DNA of 64,000 nt from Halomonas lysinitropha (GTDB taxonomy: Bacteria; Pseudomonadota; Gammaproteobacteria; Pseudomonadales; Halomonadaceae): contig NZ_CABVOU010000042.1 of NCBI RefSeq assembly GCF_902500215.1, positions 1-64,000 of the forward strand, read 5' to 3'. The position numbers and the translations under genes were made by a program. Shown one piece after another: positions 17,707-26,450 of the stretch (positions are counted from its first letter, which is position 1; each line of letters starts with the position of its first letter). The notes under the pieces were generated by a model. The model was not told where the DNA came from and searched no databases. It saw nothing but the letters and a program-made list of their open reading frames with translations.

Positions 17707-18099
17707 ATGCTGTCAGGTCTGGACCACCTGGTCATCACCGTGACCGACATTTCCCGAGCCGTGGACTTCTACTCACGGGTGCTGGGACTGGAAGTGCGCT
17801 ACCGCGACCGGGAGCGCGTCGATCTGATGCTGGGCGATATCGCCCTGCGCCTGCACTGGACCGCCACCGACGTGACACCCCGGGCCGCCACGCCCACGCC
17901 CGGCAGCCTAGACCTCTGTCTGCGAAGCCTGCTGCCGCTCGATGAGGTCCAGCGCCACCTGGAGGCGCTGGACGTCGAGGTAGAGCTCGGCCCGGTGACC
18001 CGGCAGGGGGCCACCGGCGAGATCACCTCGCTCTATCTGCGCGACCCGGACGGCAATCTGCTGGAAATCAGCCGTCCCGTGAAAACCCAACCCCATTGA
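17707..18099 (+). CDS. VOC family (glyoxalase/dioxygenase-fold) protein
   Basis: This 130-residue protein is a two-repeat vicinal-oxygen-chelate fold. It begins LDHLVITVTDISRAVDFYSRVLGLEV, where His6 is the first metal ligand. Near the C-terminus is SLYLRDPDGNLLEISRP, with the glutamate of the last ligand position (about residue 120). Relatives include glyoxalase I-like and fosfomycin-resistance-like proteins of about the same length, and function varies widely. AAGGAG is well placed before the ATG. No neighbouring gene suggests a substrate. Confidence 0.82.
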   Translation: MLSGLDHLVITVTDISRAVDFYSRVLGLEVRYRDRERVDLMLGDIALRLHWTATDVTPRAATPTPGSLDLCLRSLLPLDEVQRHLEALDVEVELGPVTRQGATGEITSLYLRDPDGNLLEISRPVKTQPH

Positions 18100-18168
18100 G
18101 CCCCCGGTGGCATTGTCGGCCTCGACCGGTATGATTGCCGCCAGTCAATCGATCTTCAGGGAGACGCC

Positions 18169-18552
18169 ATGAACGACCAGCTGCCGCAAGACGACGACCG
18201 AGCCATCACCGAACGGGGCACCACCCCCGACACGACCATCCCCATCGTGGTCTACGTGCTGCACCTCGCGGGGATGGTCACCGGCGGCCTCACGTCCCTG
18301 GTCGGCGTGGTGATCGCCTATGTCTACCGTGGCAACGGGCCGGCATGGCTCGACGAGCACTATCGCTACCAGATCCGCACGTTCTGGATCGCCCTGCTCT
18401 ACTTCGGCATTTCCGGCCTGCTGACCCTGGTGCTCATCGGCTTTATCACCTGGCTGGCCGCAGTGGTCTGGCTGGTGATTCGCTGCGTGAAGGGGCTCAA
18501 GACACTGAACGAGCACCGCGCACCGGAGAACGTGGATACCTGGTGGGTCTGA
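18169..18552 (+). CDS. small integral membrane protein, DUF4870-like
   Basis: The 127-residue protein has an acidic N-terminus (about 25 residues) followed by three hydrophobic segments at about 25-50, 68-90 and 92-106. The loop NGPAWLDEHYRYQIRTFWIAL resembles DUF4870-type proteins, in which a conserved HxxxQ-like stretch precedes the second helix. The role of the family is unknown. GGGAG is five bases before the ATG. It lies three bases upstream of the LpxL-like acyltransferase gene, which has no clear ribosome site of its own, so the pair is probably translationally coupled. Confidence 0.7.
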   Translation: MNDQLPQDDDRAITERGTTPDTTIPIVVYVLHLAGMVTGGLTSLVGVVIAYVYRGNGPAWLDEHYRYQIRTFWIALLYFGISGLLTLVLIGFITWLAAVVWLVIRCVKGLKTLNEHRAPENVDTWWV

Positions 18553-18555
18553 TTC

Positions 18556-19485
18556 ATGGCCAAAAGTGAGCCCCGCTCGAACGCCTTTCAGGCCCGTGCC
18601 ATCGCTCTCCTGTGGCGCAGCCTCGCCGGCCGCCGCCTCTCAACCCTGTGGCGGCTGGCCCGCCTGATCGGCCCGCTGGTGGAGCGGCTGAGCCGCCGGG
18701 AACGCCATATCACCCGGGCCAACCTGGTCGAGGTCTACCCTTCCCGCAGCCCGTCCGAGTGCAGCCAGCTAGTCCGGCAGAGCCTGACCCACTCCGCCGC
18801 CACCATGCTCGAGCTGGGCTTCGCCTGGATGGGCGATCCGGAGCGCGTCGAGTCCTCGATCCTCGAGGTCCACGGTCGCGAGCTCCTCGACGACGCCCGG
18901 GCCGAGAGGCGTGGCGTCATCGTGCTGGCCCCCCACTTCGGCAACTGGGAAGTGCTCAACTTCTGGCTCTCCGGCCACTTCCCCTTTACCGCCATGTACG
19001 AGCCTCCCAAGCTCGCCCCGCTCGATCCGATCATCCGCCAGGGTCGCGAGCGCCGGGGAGGCAACCTGGTGCCCACCAATCCGCGTGGCGTGGCCGCCCT
19101 GCTCAAGGCGCTCAAGCGCTCCGAGGCCGTGGGCATCCTGCCCGACCAGGAACCCGACTGGGGCAGTGGCGTCTTCGCGCCCTTCTTTGGCCGGCTCGCC
19201 TACACCGCCACCCTGCTGCCCAAGCTAGTGGCCCGCACCCAGGCAAGGGTCGTCACCGGCGTAGCGCTACGCCTGCCCGGCAGGGGCTACGCCATCCATT
19301 TCCTGGCCGCCGACGCACGGGTCTACGACCCCGACGAGACCACCTCGGCCAGCGGCGTCAATGCCAGCGTGGAATCCGCCATTGCGCTGGACCCAGCCCA
19401 GTACCAGTGGGAGTACAAGCGCTACCGCAAGACCCCGGAGGAGGCCGAAGGGCACCCCGACTTCAAGCGTTTCCGGATCTATTGA
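18556..19485 (+). CDS. LpxL/HtrB-family lauroyl (lipid A) acyltransferase
   Basis: The 309-residue protein belongs to the lysophospholipid/lipid A acyltransferase family that transfers an acyl chain in the inner membrane. The HxxxxE catalytic motif appears as APHFGNWEVLNF at about residues 124-135. The later LPDQEPDWGSGVFAPFFG segment (about 195-212) is typical of LpxL/LpxM. The length agrees with E. coli LpxL (306). Unlike LpxL it lacks a strong N-terminal membrane helix, so peripheral attachment is possible. It starts three bases after the small membrane protein gene. Secondary acylation of lipid A is the likely role, while an ornithine-lipid or other acceptor is also possible. Confidence 0.85.
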   Translation: MAKSEPRSNAFQARAIALLWRSLAGRRLSTLWRLARLIGPLVERLSRRERHITRANLVEVYPSRSPSECSQLVRQSLTHSAATMLELGFAWMGDPERVESSILEVHGRELLDDARAERRGVIVLAPHFGNWEVLNFWLSGHFPFTAMYEPPKLAPLDPIIRQGRERRGGNLVPTNPRGVAALLKALKRSEAVGILPDQEPDWGSGVFAPFFGRLAYTATLLPKLVARTQARVVTGVALRLPGRGYAIHFLAADARVYDPDETTSASGVNASVESAIALDPAQYQWEYKRYRKTPEEAEGHPDFKRFRIY

Positions 19486-19529
19486 AATCCCCGCAGCCAC
19501 TGCCCATCACTGCCCTCTGACACTCCTGG

Positions 19530-20471
19530 CTATCCTGGCGACACCTGCCTCTCGAACAGGCCGGCCGACGCTTGCTCGAGTTCCACCAACGAATTGTCCA
19601 GCAGTTCCAGGAACGACCTGGTCAGACCCGACTGCCCCCGCTGCTTGGGAAAGATCATGCTGTACCGGTAAGGCACTCTCGGTTCGAAACGCGCCACGAC
19701 AAGCCCGAGTCGCCGATAGTGCCAGGCCGTGATGGGATCGACCAAGGAGACACCACTGCCAGCGAGCACGAAAGCGCAGGCGGCGTAGTGTAGCTGAGTC
19801 TCGATCATCAACTGGCGGCTCACACCCTCACGCTCGAAGACGCTGTCAATCTTATGGCGGATACTCTGCTCCGAGCCCAGTGACACGAATATCTCTCCCT
19901 CCAGATCTCGCGGCTGGATGACGTCGCGATCAGCCAGCCGATGTCCAGGCGGCAGCACGCAGACCAGGCGGCTGTCAGCGAGGCTCCTGGCCTCGATAGC
20001 CGGATCGTTGAGCTCAATTCCCGAAATCACCCCCAGATCGAAGTGCTGACTGGCCACCAGGTCGGCCACCTGCTGCGTGCTGCGTACCTGAAGGGTGACT
20101 GACACACCGGGATGTGCTTGACAGAACTGATCGGTCAAGGCCGGGAGGAACTCTACCGATACGGCCGGCATGGAAGCGATACGCAGTGTTCCCAGGTGAA
20201 ATTCCCTGAGCTCCTCCGCCGCGCGAGAGAGCTTCTCCAGCGAGACGAAGGCCCGCTCCACTTCTTCATAGAAAAAGCGCGCCTCTGGGGTGGGGCTCAA
20301 TCGGCGCCGTTGTCGCTCGAACATCTTGACGCCGATCGTCTCCTCGAAGTCCGCCAGCAAGCGACTGATGGCTGGCTGCGAGACATAGAGGATCTCCGCC
20401 GCCCCGCTGGTGGTGCCACTGATCATGACGGCCCGGAAGGCTTCGATCTGTCGATAAGTCAACTTAGCCAT
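19530..20471 (-). CDS. LysR-family transcriptional regulator, OccR/NocR-like
   Basis: The 313-residue protein has an N-terminal winged helix-turn-helix (LTYRQIEAFRAVMISGTTSG, then AAEILYVSQPAISRLLADFE) and a C-terminal effector domain. The AFRAVMISG start and the overall sequence resemble OccR and NocR, which activate opine catabolism genes in Agrobacterium, and related amino-acid regulators. GGGAG precedes the ATG. It is divergent from the TRAP transporter and oxidase operon, the usual place for a LysR activator of the facing genes. The inducer is therefore expected to be the operon's substrate, perhaps an amino acid derivative or opine. That last point is inference. Confidence 0.88.
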   Translation of the reverse strand: MAKLTYRQIEAFRAVMISGTTSGAAEILYVSQPAISRLLADFEETIGVKMFERQRRRLSPTPEARFFYEEVERAFVSLEKLSRAAEELREFHLGTLRIASMPAVSVEFLPALTDQFCQAHPGVSVTLQVRSTQQVADLVASQHFDLGVISGIELNDPAIEARSLADSRLVCVLPPGHRLADRDVIQPRDLEGEIFVSLGSEQSIRHKIDSVFEREGVSRQLMIETQLHYAACAFVLAGSGVSLVDPITAWHYRRLGLVVARFEPRVPYRYSMIFPKQRGQSGLTRSFLELLDNSLVELEQASAGLFERQVSPG

Positions 20472-20499
20472 GCGTGGTCTCCCGGCAACTTGAAAACAC

Positions 20500-20520
20500 T
20501 ATGTTATCAACAGATGCATA
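20500..20520. promoter_or_regulatory. candidate LysR-type binding site
   Basis: The divergent region between the LysR gene and the TRAP operon contains an interrupted palindrome TATG-N13-CATA (20500-20520). A repeated ATGTTAT occurs at 20501-20507 and again near 20532-20538. LysR-type activators usually bind such dyads upstream of the facing operon. The site is AT-rich compared with its surroundings. The assignment is by position and symmetry only. Confidence 0.35.
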
Positions 20521-20612
20521 TAAACGATTTGATGTTATACATGGCGACTTCCAAGATGTCGATGAAGTACACAACGGCCCTGGCAGACAAACACAACACG
20601 CGAGAAGGCCTT

Positions 20613-21179
20613 ATGGAACGTTTCTTTCGCTATACCCTGACCTTGCTGATCGTCCTGGTGGCGGGCAGCCAATTCATCCAGGTCATAACCCGCTACCTCC
20701 TCGAGATGCCTGTCATGGGCCTCGAAGAGGCCACGCTGATCCCCACCCTGTGGCTCTACATGCTGGGAAGTGTCAACGCCTCGCGTGAGGACACCCAGAT
20801 CAGAGCCAATGTGCTGGACATCTTCTTGAAGACAGATCGGGCAAGAGCCTATCTGCAGGCACTCGCCGACACCATCAGTGTGGTGGTCTCGATCTGGCTA
20901 GCTACGTGGGCCTGGGACTACTTCAGCTACGCCTCACGTATCGGCAAGAGCACTCCCACGCTCTACATACCCACCATCATCTACGAGTCCGCCCTGATGG
21001 TCGGCATGTCCCTGATGATCATCTTTACCCTGTGGCACTTGCTGCGCAACCTCGCCTACCTGTTCGGCATGCGTCAGGCCCCAGATCACCCGAGTGGCGA
21101 TCCCGATTATCCCGAAACCGCAGAAGTTCAGGAATTCAAGGTGCTGACCGATAACAAGAAGGACAGGAACAATGATTGA
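20613..21179 (+). CDS. dctQ: TRAP transporter small permease subunit (DctQ)
   Basis: This 188-residue protein has the four hydrophobic segments of DctQ, with a first helix YTLTLLIVLVAGSQFIQVIT just after the start. It pairs with DctM in the inner membrane to take up an organic anion in Na+-coupled fashion. I prefer the ATG at 20613 because GAGAAGG precedes it and the helix position fits the family; in-frame ATGs at 20541 and 20562 are possible but have poor ribosome sites. It overlaps the dctM start by eight bases. The charged C-terminal tail of about 35 residues is longer than usual. Confidence 0.88.
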   Translation: MERFFRYTLTLLIVLVAGSQFIQVITRYLLEMPVMGLEEATLIPTLWLYMLGSVNASREDTQIRANVLDIFLKTDRARAYLQALADTISVVVSIWLATWAWDYFSYASRIGKSTPTLYIPTIIYESALMVGMSLMIIFTLWHLLRNLAYLFGMRQAPDHPSGDPDYPETAEVQEFKVLTDNKKDRNND

Positions 21180-22470
21180 GATAGCGCTTCTGGCATTTGC
21201 CGTATTGGTCCTGATGCTGACGCTCGGCGTCCCCCTTCCCTACTGTTTCGGTGCGGCGCTCATGGTCATGACCATGATCGGTGAATCCACCATGCGTGGC
21301 ATGATGATGTGGGGCTTCAGCCAACTCACCAACCCGATCCTGCTGGCGATTCCTCTCTTCGTCTTTGCAGGCACGTTGATGAGTGTCAGTGGCATCGCCT
21401 CGAGCCTCCTCAAGTTCGTCAATGTGTTCGTAGGACGTATCCGTGGTGGTCTCGGCGTGATGGCATCGATCAGCTGCGCCATCATTGGCGCCATTTCCGG
21501 CAGTGGTCTGACCGGAATTGCCGCCATCGGCCCCATCCTCATTCCCGAGATGGAACGCAAGGGGTATCCCCGTGCCTACTCCACAGCACTGATTGCGAAC
21601 TCCTCGATCCTCGGCCTGTTGATCCCTCCCAGCGTCACGATGATCGTCTATGGCTGGGTAACCGACACCTCTATCCTGGCAAGTTTTCTGGCCACTCTGG
21701 GACCGGGACTGCTGATCATGATCAATTTCTGCATCGTCAACATGGTCATGTCGCGCAAGTTCGATCTGATCCTCGACGAACCGATGGACCTGGACCAGCG
21801 AATCCGCGATGCCGGGCGTCGCACCGTTCATGCACTACCTGCCCTGCTGATGCCCGTGATCATCCTCGGAGGGATTTACGGTGGCATCATGACGCCAACT
21901 GAAGCAGCAGCGGTTGCCGTCATCTACGCCCTGCCCGTCGGCTTCATGATCTACCGGGGATTAACCTGGAAGACCCTGCTCGAATCGGGCAAGGAGTCCG
22001 CCACCTCCGTAGGTGCGATCCTGATCATGATCCTGTTCAGCCTGATCCTGAGCCAGCTCTTCGTGCGCGAAGGCATTCCTCAGGCCCTGGTCGAGATGAT
22101 CTTCCAGATCACCGATAACAAGTTCCTCCTGCTGCTGATGATCAACCTGATGCTGTTCGGTATCGGCATGGTGGTCAACGATATCACCGCCATCATCCTC
22201 ACCGGTCCCTTGCTGCTTCCCTTGATGGAAGCTCTAGGTGTCAGCCCGGTACAGTTCGCCGCCATCATGGGCGTCAATACCGCCATGGGTGGTGTGACAC
22301 CGCCATACGCCAGCATCCTCTACCTCGGTGCGCGAATCGGCAAGGTCAAGTTCACCGAGGTGGTCAAACCTGCCATGACCCTGATTTTCTTCGGCTACGT
22401 CCCGGTCGTGATACTCGTTTCAGCCTGGCCCGACCTTTCCGAGTTCTTGCCCGGAATGTTCGGCTACTGA
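21172..22470 (+). CDS. dctM: TRAP transporter large permease subunit (DctM)
   Basis: The 432-residue protein has the 12-helix DctM layout with family signatures. Among them are NPILLAIPLFVFAGTLM (about residues 56-72), the glycine-rich ISGSGLTGIAAIGPILIPEM (about 108-127) and LLIPPSVTMIVYG. It is the channel-forming part of the tripartite Na+-driven transporter. It overlaps dctQ and is followed, after a small hairpin, by the binding-protein gene. The substrate is presumably the compound oxidised by the downstream dehydrogenase; that is inferred from gene order. Confidence 0.93.
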   Translation: MIEIALLAFAVLVLMLTLGVPLPYCFGAALMVMTMIGESTMRGMMMWGFSQLTNPILLAIPLFVFAGTLMSVSGIASSLLKFVNVFVGRIRGGLGVMASISCAIIGAISGSGLTGIAAIGPILIPEMERKGYPRAYSTALIANSSILGLLIPPSVTMIVYGWVTDTSILASFLATLGPGLLIMINFCIVNMVMSRKFDLILDEPMDLDQRIRDAGRRTVHALPALLMPVIILGGIYGGIMTPTEAAAVAVIYALPVGFMIYRGLTWKTLLESGKESATSVGAILIMILFSLILSQLFVREGIPQALVEMIFQITDNKFLLLLMINLMLFGIGMVVNDITAIILTGPLLLPLMEALGVSPVQFAAIMGVNTAMGGVTPPYASILYLGARIGKVKFTEVVKPAMTLIFFGYVPVVILVSAWPDLSEFLPGMFGY

Positions 22471-22472
22471 TC

Positions 22473-22491
22473 GATCGCAATTCCTGCGATC
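22473..22491 (+). other. intercistronic hairpin dctM-dctP
   Basis: A seven-base-pair stem (GATCGCA with TGCGATC, loop ATTCC) lies between dctM and dctP. Such hairpins often stabilise the binding-protein message so that it is made in excess over the permeases. It is short and has no T-run, so it is unlikely to end transcription fully. Confidence 0.45.
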
Positions 22492-22523
22492 AATACACCC
22501 GCAATGCAAGAATGGAGAAAACA

Positions 22524-23522
22524 ATGAAAATGCCACCAATGAAAATCCTGACTGCTGCTGTTGCCATGTCGGCTTCCATCACCACCATGGCCGAAGCTGC
22601 CACACTGCAACTGTCGCATGTCCGCCCCGAGGGCACTGCAATCGACAAGGACGCTCGCGCCTTTGCCGAAGAGGTGAAAAGTGCGACCGATGGGGCCGTG
22701 AATGTTCGCCTCTTCCCTGCAAGTGCCCTTGGAGACTACACCACGGTTCAGGAAGGACTCAGCATCGGCTCGGTGGATATGGCTGTCCAGCCGCCCTCAT
22801 CCGAGGTCGACCGTCGCTTCCAGCTAGCCTACCTCCCCTACCTCGTTCAGACCTGGGAACACGCAGAAAAAACATTCACAGATGGTGCACCAATGCGTGA
22901 GACGGTCGAGGATCTCTATGCGGAACAGGATATCCATGTACTGGGAGCCTGGCCGGTATACTTCGGCGGCGTCGCATTGAATACTGACGTAGAGAATCCT
23001 GCAGACCCCACGGTGGATAAGGGTGCCCGACTGCGGGTTCCTCCGATGAAATCTTTCCAGTTGATGGCGGACAATATCGGTTATATCGGCTCACCTCTGC
23101 CGTTCTCGGATGCCTTTACTGCCATTCAGACCGGGGTTGTTGATGGCATCATGGGGTCGGGTGCAGAAGGATACTATGCCTCCTTCCGCGATGTGACGGA
23201 ATATTATCTGCCGCTCAACACCCACTTCGAGATGTGGTACCTGCTCATCAATCAACCCAGGTACGAGAGCTTGACTGACGCGCAGCAGACGGCCTTGTCG
23301 GAAGCCGCAAAACGCTTCGAGGAAAGCCGCTGGGAGAGTGCCGAGGCCGATCAGGCGCGCAATGAGGGGCTTCTCGAGGAGTCGGGTGCCACCATCATTT
23401 CGGTCTCCGATGAACAGATCGCCGAGCACGCGACAATCGTCCGCGAGACAGTATGGCCCGTCATTCTCGACGATATCGGCGCCGACTGGGCCAACGATGT
23501 GCTGGACCGCGTCCTTCGCTGA
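22524..23522 (+). CDS. dctP: TRAP transporter substrate-binding protein (DctP family)
   Basis: The 332-residue protein has a signal peptide (MKMPPMKILTAAVAMSA, cleavage probably after MAEA near residue 25) and is periplasmic. The mature part has the DctP fold: HVRPEGTAIDKDARAFAEEV, then a QEGLSIGSVDMAVQ segment. The arginine that binds the carboxylate of ligands is probably in KGARLRVPPMKS at about residue 173. The ATG at 22524 is chosen because GGAG lies seven bases upstream. An upstream in-frame ATG at 22512 would overlap that site. The ligand is unknown but is likely a carboxylate. Confidence 0.92.
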   Translation: MKMPPMKILTAAVAMSASITTMAEAATLQLSHVRPEGTAIDKDARAFAEEVKSATDGAVNVRLFPASALGDYTTVQEGLSIGSVDMAVQPPSSEVDRRFQLAYLPYLVQTWEHAEKTFTDGAPMRETVEDLYAEQDIHVLGAWPVYFGGVALNTDVENPADPTVDKGARLRVPPMKSFQLMADNIGYIGSPLPFSDAFTAIQTGVVDGIMGSGAEGYYASFRDVTEYYLPLNTHFEMWYLLINQPRYESLTDAQQTALSEAAKRFEESRWESAEADQARNEGLLEESGATIISVSDEQIAEHATIVRETVWPVILDDIGADWANDVLDRVLR

Positions 23523-23532
23523 TCCGCTTCAT

Positions 23533-23554
23533 GGTCCGGCCACACGGCCGGGCC
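23533..23554 (+). other. intercistronic hairpin after dctP
   Basis: A nine-base-pair stem with one G-U pair (GGTCCGGCC with GGCCGGGCC, loop ACAC) lies between dctP and the oxidase genes. It could reduce read-through from the transport genes into the enzyme genes or protect the dctP 3' end. No T-run follows. Confidence 0.45.
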
Positions 23555-23588
23555 TATTGCTCCCACCGGAACAACGCAAGGACTCACC

Positions 23589-24713
23589 ATGACGCAATCC
23601 GCAACGCAAGGGGCGCATACCGCGGACGTCTGCCTCATAGGCGGTGGCCTGGTCGGACTGGCGGTGGCACTCGGGCTTCAACGCAATGGGCTTCGTGTCG
23701 CCGTGCTCGATGAAGGCGATGTGGCGTTGCGTGCCTCCAGGGGCAATTTTGGCCTGGTTTGGGTACAGGGGAAAGGCGATACCCTTCCGGAATATGCCGA
23801 CCTCTCGCGACTCTCTGCACGGCTGTGGCCTGGCTTCGCTGCCCAGCTTCAGGACGCCACGGGCATCGATGTGCAACTGCAACAACGTGGCGGCCTGTAC
23901 CTCTGCCTGACCGCGCAGGAACTCAAGGCCCGTGACCGCATGCTGGCTGGTATGCGTGAGGCGGCAGGAGGCGATTACCCCTATGAGTCGCTCGACCTGA
24001 AACAGGTGAGGGAGAAGATTCCCGAAGTAGGAGACACAGTGGCCGGTGCCACCTGGTGTCCCGAGGATGGTCACGTGAATCCACTATTGTTGCTGCGTGC
24101 CTTGACGGAACGCTTCAAGGCGCTCGGCGGGACCATCGAGAATGCCGGCAGGGTCAAGAGCATCGAGCCCCTGTCAGAGGGATTCCGATTGCACGCACCG
24201 AATGGCGATTGGACCTGCGGAAAGGTCGTGCTTTCCGCCGGCCTCGGCAACCGTGAACTGGCCCCACAGGTTGGCCTGACGGCGCCGTTGTCCCCTAACC
24301 GGGGGCAGGTGCTCATAGGGGAAAGAGTTCGCCCCTTCCTGGAATATCCCACCGGGCATGTGCGTCAGACCGGCGAGGGCACCGTCCAAGTCGGCGACTC
24401 CAAAGAGGACGTAGGGTTCGACAGTGGGACTACCACCGAGGTCATGGCCAAGATCGCCCAACGGGCTGTCAGGCTTTTCCCCTTGCTGCGCGATGTGAAG
24501 CTGGTCCGCGCCTGGGGGGCATTGCGTGTCATGACACCGGATGGCTACCCGATCTACCAGGCATCGACCCAGTGTCCCGGTGCATACCTGGTCACCTGCC
24601 ATAGCGGGGTGACCCTGGCGGCTTTCCATGAAGGACCGCTGGCCGACTGGATTAGCGGCGATCGACACGACCCTTCAATGGAGGTTTTTCATGCCGAACG
24701 CTTCATGCTTTGA
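23589..24713 (+). CDS. FAD-dependent oxidoreductase, DAO family (HcnC/opine-oxidase subunit-like)
   Basis: The 374-residue protein is a D-amino-acid-oxidase-type flavoprotein that oxidises a C-N bond. The dinucleotide motif DVCLIGGGLVGLAVALGLQRNGL is at about residues 13-35, and the C-terminal SGVTLAAFHEG segment near 345 completes FAD binding. It resembles HcnC, the beta subunits of octopine/nopaline oxidases and the catalytic subunit of D-hydroxyproline dehydrogenase (LhpB). Those work as complexes with a [2Fe-2S] protein and a second flavoprotein, and both partners are encoded immediately downstream. Its 3' end overlaps the iron-sulfur gene. The substrate, probably a secondary amine such as an N-substituted or D-amino acid, is not identifiable. 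Confidence 0.85.
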   Translation: MTQSATQGAHTADVCLIGGGLVGLAVALGLQRNGLRVAVLDEGDVALRASRGNFGLVWVQGKGDTLPEYADLSRLSARLWPGFAAQLQDATGIDVQLQQRGGLYLCLTAQELKARDRMLAGMREAAGGDYPYESLDLKQVREKIPEVGDTVAGATWCPEDGHVNPLLLLRALTERFKALGGTIENAGRVKSIEPLSEGFRLHAPNGDWTCGKVVLSAGLGNRELAPQVGLTAPLSPNRGQVLIGERVRPFLEYPTGHVRQTGEGTVQVGDSKEDVGFDSGTTTEVMAKIAQRAVRLFPLLRDVKLVRAWGALRVMTPDGYPIYQASTQCPGAYLVTCHSGVTLAAFHEGPLADWISGDRHDPSMEVFHAERFML

Positions 24714-25023
24714 ACGCTTGCCCACCCGGTCATTTGACCCGGTGACGGTCTTCGTGGAGGGGCATGCCATCGAGGTCGACAGCCACGATACAGCAGCCGC
24801 AGCCGTGCTGGCATCCGGCCTGATGCCGTCCCGTACTACGCCGGCCAGCGGAAGCAAGCGAGCACCCTACTGCCTGATGGGCGCGTGCTTCGAATGCCTC
24901 CTTGTCATCGACGGTGTGGCCAACCAGCAGGGCTGCATGGTGAAGGTCCAGGACAGGATGCAGATTCACCGCCAGGTTGGCGCCCGCGATATCCATGAGC
25001 CTCCAAGGGAGGCAACGACATGA
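24691..25023 (+). CDS. [2Fe-2S]-binding small subunit (HcnA-like)
   Basis: This 110-residue protein is a Fer2_4-type ferredoxin domain. The cluster ligands are visible in APYCLMGACFECLLVIDG followed by QQGCM, giving C-x4-C-x2-C and a distal cysteine (about residues 60-90). It corresponds to HcnA and the gamma subunit of opine and hydroxyproline dehydrogenases, and should carry electrons between the two flavoproteins. GGAGG lies before the ATG at 24691, inside the preceding gene. It overlaps the next gene by four bases (ATGA). The tight overlaps imply one complex. Confidence 0.88.
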   Translation: MPNASCFERLPTRSFDPVTVFVEGHAIEVDSHDTAAAAVLASGLMPSRTTPASGSKRAPYCLMGACFECLLVIDGVANQQGCMVKVQDRMQIHRQVGARDIHEPPREATT

Positions 25024-26423
25024 GCGACCAGGACAAGACCAGGCACACTTATGACCTCGCCATTATCGGCGCAGGTCCCGCCGGTATGGCCGCCGCCGCT
25101 GAAGCGGGAAGACTGGGACTGAACACTGCGCTTCTTGATGACCAGGAAGAGGCAGGTGGGCAGATCTATCGAGCCATCGGACGAACGCCGTTAGCCGACG
25201 AGGGCGTGCTGGGCGACGACTACTACCAGGGTCGCCTGCTCCTCGATGCCATGCAGGCCGCACGCATCGACTACCTGCCCGGCACCACGGTGTGGGGTGT
25301 CGATGACGACCTGACGCTCAATGTCTCACATCGCGGTCGCAGCCGGCAGGTCCATGCTCGCAGACTGCTGGTGGCGACCGGCGCCCAGGAAAGGCCCGTG
25401 CCCTTCCCGGGCTGGACACTGCCCGGCGTCATGACCTGCGGCGCCGCCCAGGTGCTGCTCAAGACGAGCGCCCTTGTGCCGCCGGCACCGCTGGTGCTGG
25501 CCGGTAGCGGCCCGCTTCTGCTGCTGGTCGCCAGCCAGCTGACTCATGCAGGCGTGCCCATCGAAGCCGTGCTGGATACCACGCCTCGGGACAACTATCG
25601 TCGTGCGGCACGTCACAGCATCGGTGCTCTGCGCAACGCCAGGCTGCTATTCAAGGGCCTGGGCCTGCTTCGGGCCCTCAAGCGGTCGGGGGTTCCGCAC
25701 ATCACCGGTGTGGAGGCGTTGTGCGCCGAATCGAGCCCCGATGGCCAGCTCGACAAGGTGCGCTATCGCCGGAAAGGGATCGATCACGCGCTAGACTGTC
25801 GCACCCTTCTGGTCCACCAGGGCGTCGTGCCCAATGTGCAGCTCACCCGAGCGCTGGAGATCGAACATTGCTGGCATGAGCACCAGCAGTGCTGGGCACC
25901 CCGTGTCGATGACTGGGGCGAAACCTCCAGAGCAGGTATCTTCGTGGCAGGAGACTCCAGCGGCATTGCCGGCGCCCAGGCAGCGGAGGAAGCCGGGCGA
26001 CTGTCAGTGTTGCAGATCGCCAGCCAGCTCGACCGACGTGAAGACGCAGGACGCGATACGAGGTCCGCAGCGATTCGCCGGCGCCTGCGCCTGCAACAGG
26101 CCATCCGCCCCTTCCTGGATGTACTGTACCAGCCTGCCCGGTCCTTCCTGGTCCCCGACGACGACACCATCGTGTGCCGATGCGAGGAGGTCACGGCGGG
26201 AGAGCTTCGCCACATCGCCGATGCGGGCTGCCGGGGACCCAACCAGGCGAAGGCCTTCTGCAGGGCCGGCATGGGCCCGTGTCAGGGACGCCTTTGCGGT
26301 CTGACTGTGTCTCAAGTGCTGGCCGACCATAACAACCAGCCCGTCACTGCTGTCGGGTATTACCACATCCGCCCACCGATCAAACCGCTCACGCTGGGCG
26401 AACTCGCGGATATCGCTGACTGA
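25020..26423 (+). CDS. NAD(P)/FAD-dependent oxidoreductase large subunit (HcnB/OoxA-like) with BFD-type cluster domain
   Basis: The 467-residue protein has an N-terminal FAD motif (YDLAIIGAGPAGMAAAAEAG, about residues 10-29) and a second nucleotide motif near 155 (LVLAGSGPLLLLVA). A C-terminal [2Fe-2S] BFD-like domain is seen in VCRCEEVTAGEL, then CRAGMGPCQGRLC at about 385-430. This domain order is that of HcnB, of the alpha subunits of octopine/nopaline oxidase and of LhpE. It probably accepts electrons from the DAO-like subunit and passes them to the respiratory chain. It overlaps the small-subunit gene by four bases and precedes a RidA gene. Confidence 0.9.
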   Translation: MSDQDKTRHTYDLAIIGAGPAGMAAAAEAGRLGLNTALLDDQEEAGGQIYRAIGRTPLADEGVLGDDYYQGRLLLDAMQAARIDYLPGTTVWGVDDDLTLNVSHRGRSRQVHARRLLVATGAQERPVPFPGWTLPGVMTCGAAQVLLKTSALVPPAPLVLAGSGPLLLLVASQLTHAGVPIEAVLDTTPRDNYRRAARHSIGALRNARLLFKGLGLLRALKRSGVPHITGVEALCAESSPDGQLDKVRYRRKGIDHALDCRTLLVHQGVVPNVQLTRALEIEHCWHEHQQCWAPRVDDWGETSRAGIFVAGDSSGIAGAQAAEEAGRLSVLQIASQLDRREDAGRDTRSAAIRRRLRLQQAIRPFLDVLYQPARSFLVPDDDTIVCRCEEVTAGELRHIADAGCRGPNQAKAFCRAGMGPCQGRLCGLTVSQVLADHNNQPVTAVGYYHIRPPIKPLTLGELADIAD

Positions 26424-26450
26424 CCCAACATCCATCATCGGAGATTTTCA

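Noticed and set aside
23589-26423. Hydrogen cyanide synthase (hcnABC)
   Set aside because: Subunits are HcnABC-like, but gene order differs (C-like, A-like, B-like) and the TRAP transporter, RidA and OccR-like regulator point to catabolism of an amino acid derivative.
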